A DNA stretch of 64,000 nucleotides from Mesostigma viride (GCA_009746045.1 RPFO01000448.1:1596547-1660546); one strand, 5' to 3'; shown: positions 22,464 to 34,583, numbered from the stretch's first letter. Numbers and translations: made by a program. The notes: a model not told the origin generated them from the sequence alone.

Positions 22464-24380
22464 AAGGGGACTCGGCGCGGCGAATATTTTCCGCGCCAAA
22501 AAAATTCCGCGGTACCCTCCGTACCGTGAAAAGTGGGTGCACGGTGCGCGCACCCCTTGCGGAAGTGGCCATGGCGACTGCTTTTAGACGAAACGTGACA
22601 AATCTGGCTCGCGGAAAGCAGAAAAAATGCTCGATTCTTGGAGAAAATTAGTTACTGATTCTAATTTATGGTGGGATAGTTGCGATCTATAATGTCGCGG
22701 GCTCTTTTTCTTTACCATCGGCAGGGGGGGTCCGGCCTGAATTTCTGTCGGGATGAATAAAGTATAATTGATGCCTGCAGGTGTGATTGTCGATTGTTGC
22801 CAGTTTTGATGGTCCTAATGGAAGCTAGTTTAATGATGTTTCTAAAGCCGTAAAAATTCCCGCTGCTATCTTTACCTTTCCCGTCATTTTGCGGTAAGAT
22901 AACATTAGGCCTGCGCGATGCGCGCCCGACCTCTCCATGAAAGGGTGGCCTTTCTTGTGCGCCTGGGCACGAATAAATGCCCGTTATGGTACGTTCTTGT
23001 ATTAAACGTCCTAAGATAGCGCTTTCCTGCTTTCTTAGCTCGTTGAGCGTAAGCTTTTTGCCTTCTTTCCGGCCAGATGCAGCCATGAAGTTGCGGGTCC
23101 TGGCGCTGCATCGCTGGATTCCTGGATGTTTTTTAGCAAGTTCGTCTGTGACGTGGCTGGCTTGCTGCAGCGCGTGGCCCACAACCTGTCGGGAAGGTGT
23201 AATGCTTTTATTTCCATGCTTCTCTGAAATTTCTTTTGCTTTATAGACAGTTGTGTTCGAGGAAATTCACGCGGTCTTCCTAAGCAGCGGCATCATTTTC
23301 CCCAGACACTGACGAGCTGGCACCTGTCTCCTAAAGAAAGTGGCTCGTGCTTGTTAGAAAGGAGGCAGTGTGCATTTTGCGGGACACAATGCTTTGGTGG
23401 CACATGCGTCAGGTAGGTTGTTCCAATGGTCTCTTCACCTTTCCCACTGAGTAAATGATAGCCTTTGTCATGCTAACCAGAGCAGCTAGCCACAGGTTGG
23501 CTGGATAAAAAGTCAGCTTATTTTCTCTTTATATACTGCGTGTGTGGTCCTCCACATGTCCGGCTTGTTGGGCATTTTGGAAGAGGGTTTTTAATGTGTT
23601 GTTGGGTGGAACAACTTGGTTGTTGGCACAAAATCACACATTATTAGCCTGAGATAGGCATGACATATGCTGCTCAGGCGTGTCGTCCTACCAGCCTTGT
23701 TGTTAAGGGTAGACTCACAAGGCTGGCTGTGACGATGGAGGGGTGGGGCGTATGACGCTCCGGACATCCTCCTCACACTCCGTGATCAAAGTGGGCATGT
23801 TTTTGGGTGTCTAGGGTAGCAAAACAGATGTCATTTTGGCTCAGCACTAGCTCAATTCTCTTTTAGCGTCTACCCAGGTGGCATCACAGGAAAATCAATA
23901 ACTTGAGCTACGCTTGTCAGAATGAGCTCAAACTTTGGGGTTGTGTTTCCCCCCACTCAGTGGAATTTAAAATGTATGGATGACCCAATCTGATGTGTTA
24001 ATGATTTGATTTATTTTTTTTGGCTCAAAAAAGTACCCATTTTGCGGGAAAATTAATAACTCAAACAAATGTGACCATTTTGGCCATGTAAATAGCCCAG
24101 CTTTTAAAAAAGTGGGGGAACTTTGCAGAAATGTATGGGCAGGTCATTTGGATAAGTGGTTTGTCTTGGGCAAAATATCTCATAAATAGCGTCTTTTTCT
24201 ATTTTTAGCTCGCCACCGCGGTGCGTACGTGGTTGGGCGTAGTACCCCCAACAAGTGGTGGCATGAATGTCCAAACATCATATTTATGGTACTCAATCAT
24301 CACTAGATGGTTCCCGAGTGCATTGGAACTGAAATTCATTAAAGTCAGTTTTTCAGGCTTTTGGACGTGCGAGTCCCCTT
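22464..24380. mobile_element. Candidate hAT-like DNA element
   Basis: The left end AAGGGGACTCG matches the inverted right end CGAGTCCCCTT (24370-24380), an 11-bp terminal repeat. Flanks are aatgaatt at the left and gatgaatt at the right, an 8-bp duplication with one mismatch, the size hAT elements make. A 24-bp palindromic stretch (ggcgcgg...ccgcgcc, 22475-22498) sits just inside the left end. A minus-strand frame at 22712-23182 (156 codons) has no recognisable domain. The left flank is a simple-repeat tail, so the target duplication is only moderately convincing. Confidence 0.45.
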
Positions 24381-24622
24381 GATGAATTATATGTACACTT
24401 CTTAATTTGCTGATTTGCTTACGACATTGAATTGAATTGAATATTGTATATTGTTCAAAGTGAAGTGAAGTGAAGCTAAGTGAAGTGAAGTGAATCGAAT
24501 CGGATTGGAACATAACTCTGTTGGGAGTATATGTAGCACATATCCCTGAGAAGCTTACGACATGCGATTTGGTAACTGCCAATGTTCACCCACTTTCCAT
24601 ATAGTCCAGATGCTCTGGTCAC
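24381..24622 (-). repeat. Retroelement tail on the minus strand with GAAGT/AATTG repeats
   Basis: On the minus strand it carries the conserved hairpin (about 24508-24541) read as gtgctacatatactcccaac followed by a short-unit tail. The region also has aattg and gtgaa tandem tracts (24427-24495). No gene is seen. Confidence 0.55.
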
Positions 24623-25185
24623 TAGGGTTCGGGACGGTACCCAAAATCTGTCACCCGGTACCGGTACCCCAATTCTTCTCAAGGACACCCGGTACCGGTA
24701 CCCGGTACCAGTGATGAGCGCCCAACACCGGTACCCGGTACTACCAGTACCCAGTACCAGTACCCGCTGGAAGGCCCAAGCGCAGAGAACATACCCAAGT
24801 CGAAGCCGACGGAGAGCGGTTGCAAATGCCAGAATAATTAGTGATGCCATGCTGCCAGTGCAGCAGCTTTTGCTTCGTGGCTACTCGACTACAAGCCAAG
24901 AAAATTTACTTCAGCGAAGAAAGTGACGATTTGGGCGACTCAGCACTCGGCTCTCAGCACTCGGTCACTCTCGAGACGGTCAATCTCGCCTCTAGGATCG
25001 CCGGCCGCTTGGGTACCGATACCGGGTACCGGCGGGGTCTCACCGGATATATCCATGATGGCCAACCCGGTACCGGTACTCAGCTTTGGATGCCCGACCC
25101 GGTATACCGGTATCGGTACTAACAATATATACCGGGGACCAGTACTGGTTTTTTCCGGTAGTACCGGGTACCGTACCGAACCCTA
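24623..25185. mobile_element. Palindrome-rich MITE with 10-bp target duplication
   Basis: Terminal repeats TAGGGTTCGG(G)ACGGTACC and its inverse at 25167-25185 are flanked by ctctggtcac (24613-24622) and ctcgggtcac (25186-25195), nine of ten bases equal. A 9-11 bp duplication suggests a Mutator-like origin. Both halves are packed with ACCGGTACC and related GGTACC/ACCGGT palindromes, so each arm can fold on itself and on the other arm. The central 24780-24990 is unique sequence. No transposase. Confidence 0.7.
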
Positions 25186-25261
25186 CTCGGGTCACACACA
25201 CCTCGCCATCGATCTGGCACTGAACGCTGCATCGACTATTATGTGATGCGCAAGCGTCATT

Positions 25262-25335
25262 AAATCAAAATTAAATTAAATTAAATTATAACATGACTCC
25301 GTTGGGAGATCATGTAGCACATATTCATTGCTGGA
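25262..25335 (-). repeat. Retroelement 3' tail (minus strand)
   Basis: Tract (ttaaatt)n followed by the conserved hairpin (about 25290-25320). It ends the minus-strand repeat at 25340-26012. Confidence 0.65.
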
Positions 25336-26012
25336 TGGGTGGATCGAGCTAGGTGGGCGAAGCCGCGGAATCGAACTAAGCTAACTCGATCTAAGCTATC
25401 TAGTCTAGAAAATCCTAACTACGCGCTACGCAGCAAAGCGCCCCTTCCGCTTGGGGGATCGAAGGGGCTTGCCCACAGGGGCTGGCGTGTGAGCCTGGAC
25501 AATCCTCTGCCACCTCTTCTGCATATGCTTAGTCCAAGCAAGAGACGCCATGCCCTAGCTTTTTGTATAGCAATGCTGATCTTCCCCCCCATGACAGGCT
25601 CCCCCTTCGCTGGGCATAGCTTGAAGATCATGGGGATGCAAGTGCCCTGGTGCACCTAGAGCAAGGGTCCTTTACATCCCCGGCCACCCTTGCAGGAAGT
25701 AGCTTAGGATGTATGATAGGCCATATGCCTTCCTCTCAGGGGCTATGTGCTACATATACCCCCAACGGAGTTATGTTACAATTCAATTCAATTCAATTCA
25801 AGCAAGAGAGAGAGAGTGAATGCGGTGTTCAAACTGAGCTGGGACCACTAGTAGGTCGGCCAGCAACATCTGGATGTAGTTCATGGGCAGGTTTACCCAG
25901 CTTTCTAGGAATTAATGTCCTTGGGGCCAGGCCAGGTTGACCAGTATGTGCCGCCCTGGTTGGCGCCAAGCCGCTGGGGGCCGGCCAGACCAAGGGCCGG
26001 CGGTATCTACCT
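25336..26012 (-). mobile_element. Repeat X, minus copy, interrupted by a SINE-like insertion
   Basis: The reverse complement aligns with 42618-43345. It encodes remnants of the short frame seen there (TQMLLADLV..., basic Pro/Lys end) and finishes with a hairpin tail. The insertion at 25546-25798 splits it. It lacks the 238-bp insertion found in the plus copy. The 64-codon frame with its PPPPKRKGR end looks like a LINE ORF1 remnant, but this is a guess. Confidence 0.65.
25546..25798 (+). mobile_element. SINE-like element S1 with 11-bp target duplication
   Basis: Flanked by caagcaagaga on both sides (25535-25545, 25799-25809). The related copy of the host repeat at 42.8 kb carries that sequence once, an empty site. 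It is 253 bp long and ends in the hairpin (25746-25776) and a (CAATT)n tail. A full-length relative lies at about 39945-40205 and a 3' fragment at 28466-28572. I see no convincing tRNA-type promoter, so it could also be a LINE 3' end. Confidence 0.75.
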
Positions 26013-28465
26013 GACTGATGCGAGCAAGATGTCTTACAAATGCTATCCTACGCTGCCTATAATCTTGTCCGAAATGCGCGAGCGTCATCAAGGATCTGGA
26101 CTAGCCGGCTCGCTCGCACGTGATCCCCCTGGTGCGCTCCGATCATTGCATCGTCACCGCCCGCATCCGCCTGCGAAATCTCCCCTCGCACTTTCGTAAG
26201 CACGCGGCACCACCTGATTTGCGCACTCAGACTGCAACTTTGCTAGTGAGAAATCTGACGCCGCTCTGGAGGACTTCCCACCCCTCACAAGCGCAGCAGA
26301 GCTGGAGTTCGTTGACGCACTGGACATCCCGCCGCCAGCCACGACCAGCTGTTCGCTGCTGGCCTGGCATCGGCCCTTCGGCACCTCGCTGGCAAGCTGC
26401 CCGCGGCAGGGGCCTTGCTGCCCCCCCGCCGCGCCCGTCCCGCCGCTTCACCAGCCTGCACCGGCTCCCCGCCGTCATCCAGGCCCGGCAAGCCGTGCGC
26501 CGGACAACCGTGACCCCGCCCGCTACGCCCGCCTCAAAGCCGTATACCACTCGGCCATCCCGCAGGCGACCAAGGAGCAGGAGGACCTCCATGTCCGCGA
26601 GTACTTCGCCCACCTCAAGGACCAGCACGCGGCAAGTACGCCTGGACCCGCCTGAATCACGCCCTGGCAACGGCCAGCCGGCGGCGTGCAGCCGGCGCCG
26701 CGGATGCTCTCTGGCTCACTGCAGCAGCAGCTTGACCACTGAGTGGTATTCCTCCCAGTCCCGGCTGCTCGGCGCCCCCGCCGCCTCCTCTGCTTGGCCC
26801 TCTGCACGGTGGCCCGGCATGCCTGGCGCCTGCGGGCGTCCCTGCGCCGCCCACACCGCCCGCCTGGCCGCCCGGACGGACCCCCTGCATGGCCCTGATG
26901 GAACCCAGCCCTGGCCGACCCCAACAAGCTACCGCCGTTCACCAAGCTCGAGCTGAGCACCGCCGCCAAGCAACTCCGCTTCTACGCCGCCGTACGTTGG
27001 ACCTGCACCAGCTCCCCACCCCGGTGATTATGCTAATATGCTGACAGCGCTCACGGGGTTCCTGCTTGACGTCTGCAAGCGGATCGATCCTGCGCTTGCC
27101 AACGCGCCGCCGATTCCTGAGTGGCAGCACAGCTATACCGTATTATGCTGTACAAAAACAAAAAAGGTTCCCCTGACCGGACGAGCCCGGCAACTACCGC
27201 GGAGTCTGCATCCACTGAGAGCGCCACACTCAAGTTGCCTCATGCGCATGATCCTCAACCGCCTTCGTTCTGCTCTCGACTGTCACCTTGCATGGGGAGA
27301 GTCAAATGGGCTTTTGTCCTGTGCGCAACACCGTCGTGGCCATCTTCGTCCGGTCGCGCGCCGCCTCTTCGAGGAAACCGCGCCTCGCACTCCTACAACC
27401 TGGTGAGTTTCCCGCCATCCTAGCTGATCTTCGTCAACTTCATCGATCAAGGCTTTGGATTCTGTCCTCTGGACTGCTCTATGGGCTGTCCTTGCTCGCG
27501 CTTGCGTCCCCACTCCCCTGCCTCGATCAGTTACCGTCATCCCCACGGTGTATGAGGGGTCGACCACTTCGGTGCGCACTCAACACGGCTTTACTGCCCC
27601 GCCATGTCCACTAGCTGCAGACCGGGGTCTGGCAGGGATCGCGTTGCGTCCTGTCGCCGTACCTGTTTATTATTATAGTGGATTATGTGATGCGCCGGAG
27701 GCACGTGCCCGCTTTGCTAGCATTGCAGGCCGTGCCCCTGGCCAGCCTAGTGATCACGAATGAGCTAATTGGGGAAGGGGGGCCGACTATTATATGCAGA
27801 AATTACTAGCTGACCTCATTTATGCCGACGACACCATGCTCAATTGCTCATCGAGAAGCCGGAGTTCGTGCCCAACTTTGGCTGGACTGCCTGGCGCTCG
27901 AGGCTCCGCGGGCGGTTGGTCTAGAAATCAGCCCCAAAACGGAGGCCCTGGCTCTCTGCATGGCCGGGCCCCGCCCACATTCCGCCTCTCAGACGACACC
28001 GAGGTCAACTACCCTAGTTCAGGGCTTCAGGCCGCGTCCAGCTCGGCAGTTCAATGCCGGGCTTCCCGACTGCGAGGACCGACGACCTGACGACCCGGAT
28101 CGGCATGGGCGCAACTCCATGCATGAACACCGCCGCTCGTGGAGCAACCCCGCCCTACTATACCCCGAATCGTTAAGCGTGAACAACTCTTCAAAGTTGT
28201 CATTCTAACGACCCTGACCTACGGCGTCTTGACCTGGACACTGACGCAGGAGCTGGAGCAACGACTCGATGGCAACGTCACCAAGATGGCAGCTGCGCAA
28301 GGCCCTCGATCGAGTTAACATCCCCTTTGGTTTGCACATTAGTAATGAGGATTTGTACGCTGATTTGCCCTATGTTTCCCACATCCTTAGGCACAGGCGC
28401 CTGGGCCTAGCTAGCCGGGCACCTGGCCCGCACAGATCACGGGTAGACACAGCATATAGACTTTT
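26013..28465 (+). pseudogene. Decayed LINE ORF2 (endonuclease and reverse transcriptase)
   Basis: Fragments in all three plus frames follow the usual order of an L1/RTE-type ORF2. RSDHCIVTARIRL near 26130 matches the last motif of the apurinic endonuclease. PGNYRGVC appears near 27180 in a shifted frame, SVLWTALWAVL near 27455 and VWQGSRCVLSPYLF near 27627, all RT motifs. LADLIYADDTML at 27806-27841 holds the YADD active site. A C-terminal region near 28190-28400 reads like LTYGVLTWTLTQELEQRLDG and YADLPYVSHILRHRRLG. At least six frame changes make it non-functional. It may pair with the ORF1 remnant downstream. Confidence 0.7.
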
Positions 28466-28573
28466 TTGCAGGAAGTAGCTTAGAATGTATGATAGGCCAT
28501 ATGCCCCTTCTCTGGGCTATGTGCTACATATCATCCCAACGGAGTTATGTTCCTAATTAATTAATTAATTAAT
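28466..28573 (+). mobile_element. S1 3' fragment with ATTA tail
   Basis: Matches the last 100 bp of S1 (gcaggaagtagctta to the hairpin at about 28521-28551) and ends in (ATTA)n. It is 5'-truncated and inserted at the end of the ORF2 remnant. Confidence 0.75.
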
Positions 28574-28779
28574 CATATAGACTAGCTGGCACCACTGAAG
28601 CCCGCCCAGCCTGGGCGTTACTATGTCCTTACCTGGCCGTGCCCCAGACTGCGCGCGCGGCAGGGCCGCCACCCGTGGCCCTTTTCGTGATAGACTCGGC
28701 ATGGACATAGTGCTACCCTAGTAGCTAGACGTGACGGGCTCACACCCGGGCAGCCTCCTGGTTTGTCTGTAATACAATA

Positions 28780-29755
28780 CTGTGGAGGCATCTGGATGGT
28801 ACGAAAGGATAGATGGCAAGCTAGAAGTGATGAAGGAGACCACCCCGGCTTCCTTGACGCGCTTACCGAGGAACGCATCCTGGTCTGCGTGTTTTTTGGA
28901 ACGCACGCCTCGCTTCTTGCACTGTGCAAGCCGCTCTTCATCCAAGGTCGCCTCTTTGATCCTCGCCGGAATCGTGTCCCCGCTTTCGACCCCTTCCCCA
29001 GCCTCCCCCGCCCCCACCTTCAGCAATTCGCTCTCTTTTCCCTCCTTGGACGCTCCATCGGGGAGCTTTGGCCCCTCAAGCCCCTCACCACCACCTTAAC
29101 CGCCTCCTCCATCCGCTCACTCCTTCAGGAGGCCCTCGAGCAGCACGTGGCCCCCATCGCTGCAGATGTGGCGGCCATAGGCGGCACGCTGACTGCCGAG
29201 CTTCCCGGCCTCCTCTCCACCGCCACCTCCACCATCTCCACCGCCACCTCCACCCTCCTCGCCTCCTCCACCGCCACCACCTCCACCTCCGACGCCATCA
29301 TGCACCGCCCATGCAGCTCCGTGACATCGACCAGCGTCTTAAGGACAACGCCATCGCTATCGAGGTTCTGCAGAACACCGCAGGCCTCACCGCCCAGGCG
29401 GTGAAGGACATTGCCGCCAAGCCAGCCCCGGCTGGCCTGGCCGGCGATGCTCCTCCCATCACCACCTGGGCGGACATGCTTAAGCAACATACCACCTCCA
29501 CCACCTCCGCCGTCGCAGCCCAGCTCCAACGGCAGACACTTGACCTCCGCGAGGAGGCCGAGCTCGCCAAGCGCAGCCTCAACGTCATTGTCAAGAACTT
29601 CACCATGGTGGAAGGTGAGAAAACTGAGAAGCTTGCGCGTGCGTTTGAGAGAGAAATCCTTGGTCGCATGGGCCTTAACGGTGAGATCGAGCTGGCCGCC
29701 CACCGCCTTCCCCGCGCGCGGGGTAAGGCAGGGCCGCCCCCGCTCCTTCTCACCT
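28780..29755 (+). pseudogene. LINE ORF1, first segment
   Basis: L1-like ORF1. A Pro/Ser- and Ala/Thr-rich start (frame shift near 29310) leads to a likely coiled coil (QLRDIDQRLKDNAIAIEVLQ). An RRM-like nucleic-acid-binding core then follows (RSLNVIVKNFTMVEGEKTEK; EIELAAHRLP), ending at PPPLLLTF, where the piggyBac-like element begins. The frame resumes at 31464 and again at 39621. Removing both insertions, each with one target-site copy, gives the motif order expected for the family. Confidence 0.7.
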
Positions 29756-31463
29756 TTAACCCCTAAATGGTCTGGCTGCCGATTTTCCGCCTAAAACTGA
29801 GTTACAGCCGACACGTCGGCCCCTTCTCGGGGGACCAAATGCCGCGAAAACTATTGAGAATTAGGAAACGTTTAGCTGAGAAGATCGAAAGTTTATAATT
29901 TTCCTCACAGCATGGTACTAGGGTTCGCATACTTCTGACAAAGTTATAGAGGTGTTCTGGCCGGTCAAAGTACAAGGGGTCAGGGTACTTTTTCACGTAG
30001 AACGTGCATTCCGGAAAACGACGACCTGGCCATGGCGGCTTGCGCCCACGCATGGCATTTACGTTTTCGTTCGAATTTTCTGACCAAACTCAGGAAATTG
30101 ATTTTATACGTCCTAAAGATGATACAGGCCAATTTTTGGTTCGCGGGAATGCCATTTGATAGGTGTCGGCAGCGTTCTTGCTGGAAAAAACTGCGATCAG
30201 GCCGGACGATAGAAACGTTGACAGCAATAACTTTCCGGCGTATTTTAAAGGATATATCGGTTTCTTTGTACTTTTTATGATGATTTGTAGTCGTAAACGT
30301 GCAAGGGTGGCCAGAAATCGTCGAATCTAGCGACCATGCTGCACAACTTTGGTGTGCCGAAATGCGCCATTTTGCGGCCACCGCCTGGGCCAAGGTAATG
30401 CCAGCCATGCCAGGTAAAGCTGAGTTATCGTTTTCCTATCGATGTTTGACGTTTATATATACGTTCTAGCTTGTGTAGCACATTCTTTTTGCATTATTCA
30501 TGCTCTTTCTTGACCATGGCCTGGCCCCTTCCTAAAACACCATTCTTAGATGCTTCCCTCAGTCAGTTGACCTGCCATAGTGTGATGGTGATAAGTTTTA
30601 GAGGCTGTATGGGTTTGAATACCTCCATATATGTTTGTTATACATTTCCCACACACATATTGCATGAGTGTGAGGCAGTTGGCTGGTCTCTGTGGCATCA
30701 TCAAGCATGTACCCGGTGAGTAGAAGCTTCCCATTGTCAGCATGTGCCACCAGGTGTGCTGGCCATCACCTGGCAAGCTATAGCAGCTTAGGCCTAGTTT
30801 ATCCTTGCTAGGGCAAGCTGAAATAGGCTTAAAATCACTAGTTTGTTGGTGGCTGCCTCCTAGAATGCATGCCTTGCGTAGGGTATCCGTACCACGTTAC
30901 CTACGTGCATGGACAAGGTGGCACCTGCACATAGGTGCCATGTAAGGGCAGTGTGATGATGCAGTTATGTTTCCCCATCATTGTGGAAGGGAAATGTATT
31001 GTGTGGCATGGTTGGGGGACATTTTTAGTAGGTATTAGTAGGTAGTATGCCCACCCCTACCCCTTTGGTTGCTTTTTACCAACGGTACCCCTATGGGCTG
31101 TACTGGGTGTAACTGCTGGTATACCCACCCAAATGATGACCCCAATGGCTCAAACTGTTCAGCAACTAATTGTTTATCATCCCTGAAGTGGTAGGTGCCT
31201 AGCTCTTACAACATAATTCAAAATGCACATTCTACCAAAAATGAAAACGCTCGTCTTGACCCCCCTGACTTTGACGGCAGTTATACATGGCCTACCCTGC
31301 ATATATGTAAGGTTGTGATATACCAACCCGAAGGGCAACTCATGGACATGCTTGGCCCCCAAGGACAGCCATTGGATATGGGTGGGTTGGATGGCATCTG
31401 GTTTGCAAAATTGTGAAGTTACAGCCGATGCATCGGCAGTATTTCTGCCCATTTAGGGGTTAA
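29756..31463. mobile_element. piggyBac-like non-autonomous element, copy 2
   Basis: Same family and orientation as 19460-21156, strongly similar throughout. TTAA lies at both ends (29756-29759, 31460-31463), with the same 13-base left terminus CCCCTAAATGGTC. The right end reads gcccatttagggg, so its repeat is slightly imperfect. Subterminal hairpins GCCGA-N4-TCGGC lie at 29807-29820 and 31424-31437. It interrupts a LINE ORF1 in codons for LLTF. Without a transposase it must rely on an element elsewhere. Confidence 0.85.
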
Positions 31464-31591
31464 GACCCCGGCGGACAAGATTTCTTTTCTCAGACGCCGC
31501 AAGCGGCTCGAGAAGACTCGATCTCTTCACCCTTGATGACGACTTGACCCTGGCGCAGCAACAACGGCGACGGGAGCTATGGCCGACCTAC
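31464..31591 (+). pseudogene. LINE ORF1, second segment
   Basis: Continues the ORF1 core after the piggyBac-like element (KTPADKISFLRRRKRLE, one frame change near 31510, then LFTLDDDLTLAQQQRRRELW). It is cut at 31591 by the LTR retrotransposon. The DDDLT...QQ.RR motif is typical of the ORF1 C-terminal domain. Confidence 0.7.
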
Positions 31592-32287
31592 AGTTAACGC
31601 CAAGCGCATTGGCGTGATCCTGATTCGGCATATCTCTGCGATTCCAGCGGCACCGGAACGAGTTCATTCCGACAAGTATCAAGAAAGTTATGGCGTTCCG
31701 ACTTCCCGGTCGCGCGCGAGCGCGAGCCGGCTGTTCTTCTAAGTCGGACGTGAATATTTGCCGACGACATATGGGGTCGACAGTAATTCCTGGGCTGACA
31801 GGAATTAGGTGCTGTACCTACGACGGTATTGGATTAATACGTCGTACGCAGGAAATAGGAACCTTAACCTGTGGTCTGTTGGTACCGCAGGCTTAGTCCT
31901 GGACTTCTAGGTGCAGATGCAATAATCACTGTGGTGACTGTACTCTGTGGTCACTGTGCCTGTATGGCAGACCTACTGTATAGGAGCTGGGCGCTGTACA
32001 GGTAGTGAATACTGTACCGGGGTGTTATTACTGAGCAGGCCTCCTAGGCTGCTCAGGACTAGCAAGCACAGTGCACAAGTATATAAACAATAGGCCAGTG
32101 CCAAATGGGCATCTCTTGCGAGCCCGCCTCACGTGTTGTGCCTTGACTTGGCAAGCTCGTGTACAAGCCTCAAGTGTGTGAGCGCTGTAAACATTATCCG
32201 ATTTAACAAAGCTCCGTTTCCAACCATATTCACACATTGCTGCATTGCAACCATATCCTTCACATTGCGTGTGCTAAGAACTTAACT
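31592..32287 (+). repeat. 5' LTR
   Basis: Nearly identical to 38922-39620. It starts agttaacgcc and ends cttaact. The differences are mostly single-base indels near 32025, 32205 and 32275. A TATA-like stretch (agtatataaac) lies near 32079-32089. Confidence 0.9.
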
Positions 32288-32380
32288 CAAATTACAACCA
32301 GTCTCAGCGGAACGGCCAGGAGGGTCGTTGCCGGTTGCGGTGTGCAGCGTTTACGACGAGAGGAGCTCGTCCGGTGGTGA

Positions 32381-34583
32381 ATGGTGCAGGAGGAACAACG
32401 GCAGCAGGATTTCCGGTTTCGGCAGTCTGCTGGGGGTTCGATTTCTCCTGAATTACGCCGTGTCGTTCGGGATCTATCTTTGTTGCTTGCAGATCGTCCG
32501 CCTGTAAATCGCAGCTTCGTGCAATTCGTCGACGACCAGGTCGAAGATTGGGAGCGAATTCTGCGACACGTACAAACCATCGTCATTCCGGAGCACCGGA
32601 GCATCGACGACCTTGAGCAGGAGCTTCACGGGTTGGTCGGCATCCAGACGGTGATTACTGCAGTAGCAGAGCGAGTGCGGACGGAGTTGGCAGCAAGGCG
32701 AGGCGAGGTTGCGGAGGCAGCTGGCGCAGGGCGACACGAGTTTGTGCCGACAGTAGCGGGCGCGGGAGTACCACGTGCTTTCGCAGGCGGCATCGGCGAC
32801 GAGGGTGTTGCAGCGGGCCAGTTAGGCGTGAACGACGCGGAGCGGAGCATCACAGGCGGCTTGCAGAGGTCGGGGCGACAGCGGAAGCCATCGCCGGAGG
32901 ACACGCGCGACAAGAGTCGGCAGGTTTCCAGAGCGAGTAAGAGTTCCTTTTCAGGAGCTCCCCGCCCCTTCGCGTTCGTGTGACGCGTTGGGAGGAGTTT
33001 GCACCTCTTGGGTACGATAGTGACCTTGAGGTAGGAGCAGGGGGTGTCGCTGGGCTAGGCGACGAGACACTTGGCGACCACGAGGTGCCAACGTACAATC
33101 CGCGAGGGCCAACGACGGGTTGTCACCTGTCTACTTTACCAACGGTGACGATTCAGTCATCGCGGGCCGACAGCGGGTCGACGACGGCGCAGCAGGTAGC
33201 AGGGTACCAGAGCTGATTGTGGTGAGCGACAGCGACGACGACAGCGACAAGGAGAACCAGGACGCGCCTGGGGCCAGCCGTGGTGGTCTTGCCTGAGTGG
33301 TAACACTTGGCACTTTCCTTTCTTGTTCAGTAGCTTATATTGCTTTAATTGCTGCTTGGCCACTTGGCTGGCTGTAGCAGATCTGAACAGAGGCCATCAT
33401 GGAGGATGGAGCTATCAACCAACAAGCGGGCTTTATGGGCTTCGGCGGCGCGGCGCTGGGCTGGATGGACGAGATGGACGCGATGGACGCGGTGGACGCG
33501 ATGGACGCGGGGACGGCCAGGCGCTGGGAGACCAGGCTGAGGTGCCAGATAATCAGAGCCAAGGATCGCAGGGCGGGCAGCACGCGCCAGCCGCAGATCA
33601 AGCGGCGCCTAAGCGACCAACTGTTGCTGAGGGGTACGCGGTGCTAGGCCAGTTTCAGTCCATCAAGGACAATTGGCAGCCCCGGGATGCTGAGAGGATG
33701 TTAGAGGACATGAACTTGTACACGGAGATATACAACGGTGACAAGCTTCGCATCCTGGCGTCTAGTGCCTACATACGGCAGTCGGCGAGGCGGCTGTTCA
33801 AGTTTGTTCGGGAGCGACACGCGGCGGGGGACACCTGGACGGCGTTTATGACGCGACTCAGGTCGTTCCTGAGTGACAAGAGGACCATAGATGGGTCCCA
33901 CCTGAAGCAAGAATACCTGGACTACAAGCCCATCAAGGGGCAACTAGTGGTCCACGCCTTTGAAGACTTCGTCAAGCTGAGGGAGGACGCCATGGCCAAG
34001 GGCTTCTTCGTCGCAGATCGGATGGCCATGGGCGACTTTCTCAAGTCGCTGCACTGGATCCGGTCACCATGGATAATGTGACCATCCACATGCGACAGGT
34101 CCATGGCTGGGCAGCCATGACGGATCAGTTGTATGAGTGTTTCAGCGGCAAGTACGTGGGGGTAAGCGCCCTCGTCAGAATGATGAGGAGGCCACTGAAC
34201 CCACGGTTAAGTCCATGAGGGGATCGGGCCACGGGGGCCCAGCGTCCTCGAGAGGGCCTGAGACCTCTTCAAGGGGTCGAGGAAGGTCCAGGAGGGGGCG
34301 TGACAGAAGGGCTGGACGGGGGACCCCGCCGAAGTCGGGACATCCACAGTCCCAGTTTGACTTCAAGAGGGTGGGTGGTCCTCCCAAGGCTGGGCCCAGC
34401 AGTGGGACCTCACGGGACATCAGTCAGGTGGAATGTTATTTCTGCCAGGGGAAGGGTCACTTCAGGAATGAGTGTCCCTCGTACCTGAGGCAGGAAGGTC
34501 AGAGCAAGCCAGCTCAGGGTGGCAGCAAGGACAAGGCTGGTCCATCCCAGGACAAGGGCAAGGGCAAGGCTGCTGATCATTGA
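32381..34583 (+). pseudogene. Retrotransposon gag region with frameshifts
   Basis: Coding begins with ATG at 32381 (MVQEEQRQQD..., 200 codons to 32983). A second gag-like part starts near 33399 with a DAMDAVDAMD repeat and holds QFQSIKDNWQPRDAERMLED, a capsid-like helical region (33650-34080). It ends with the zinc knuckle CYFCQGKGHFRNEC (CX2CX4HX4C) at about 34434-34475 and a Lys/Gln tail stopping at 34583. Frame changes near 33520, 34060 and 34155 break it. They could be mutations or assembly indels; given the almost identical LTRs the second is worth considering. Confidence 0.7.

Noticed and set aside
22712-23182. Minus-strand 156-codon frame as a gene
   Set aside because: No recognisable motif, located inside a candidate DNA element, composition not convincing.
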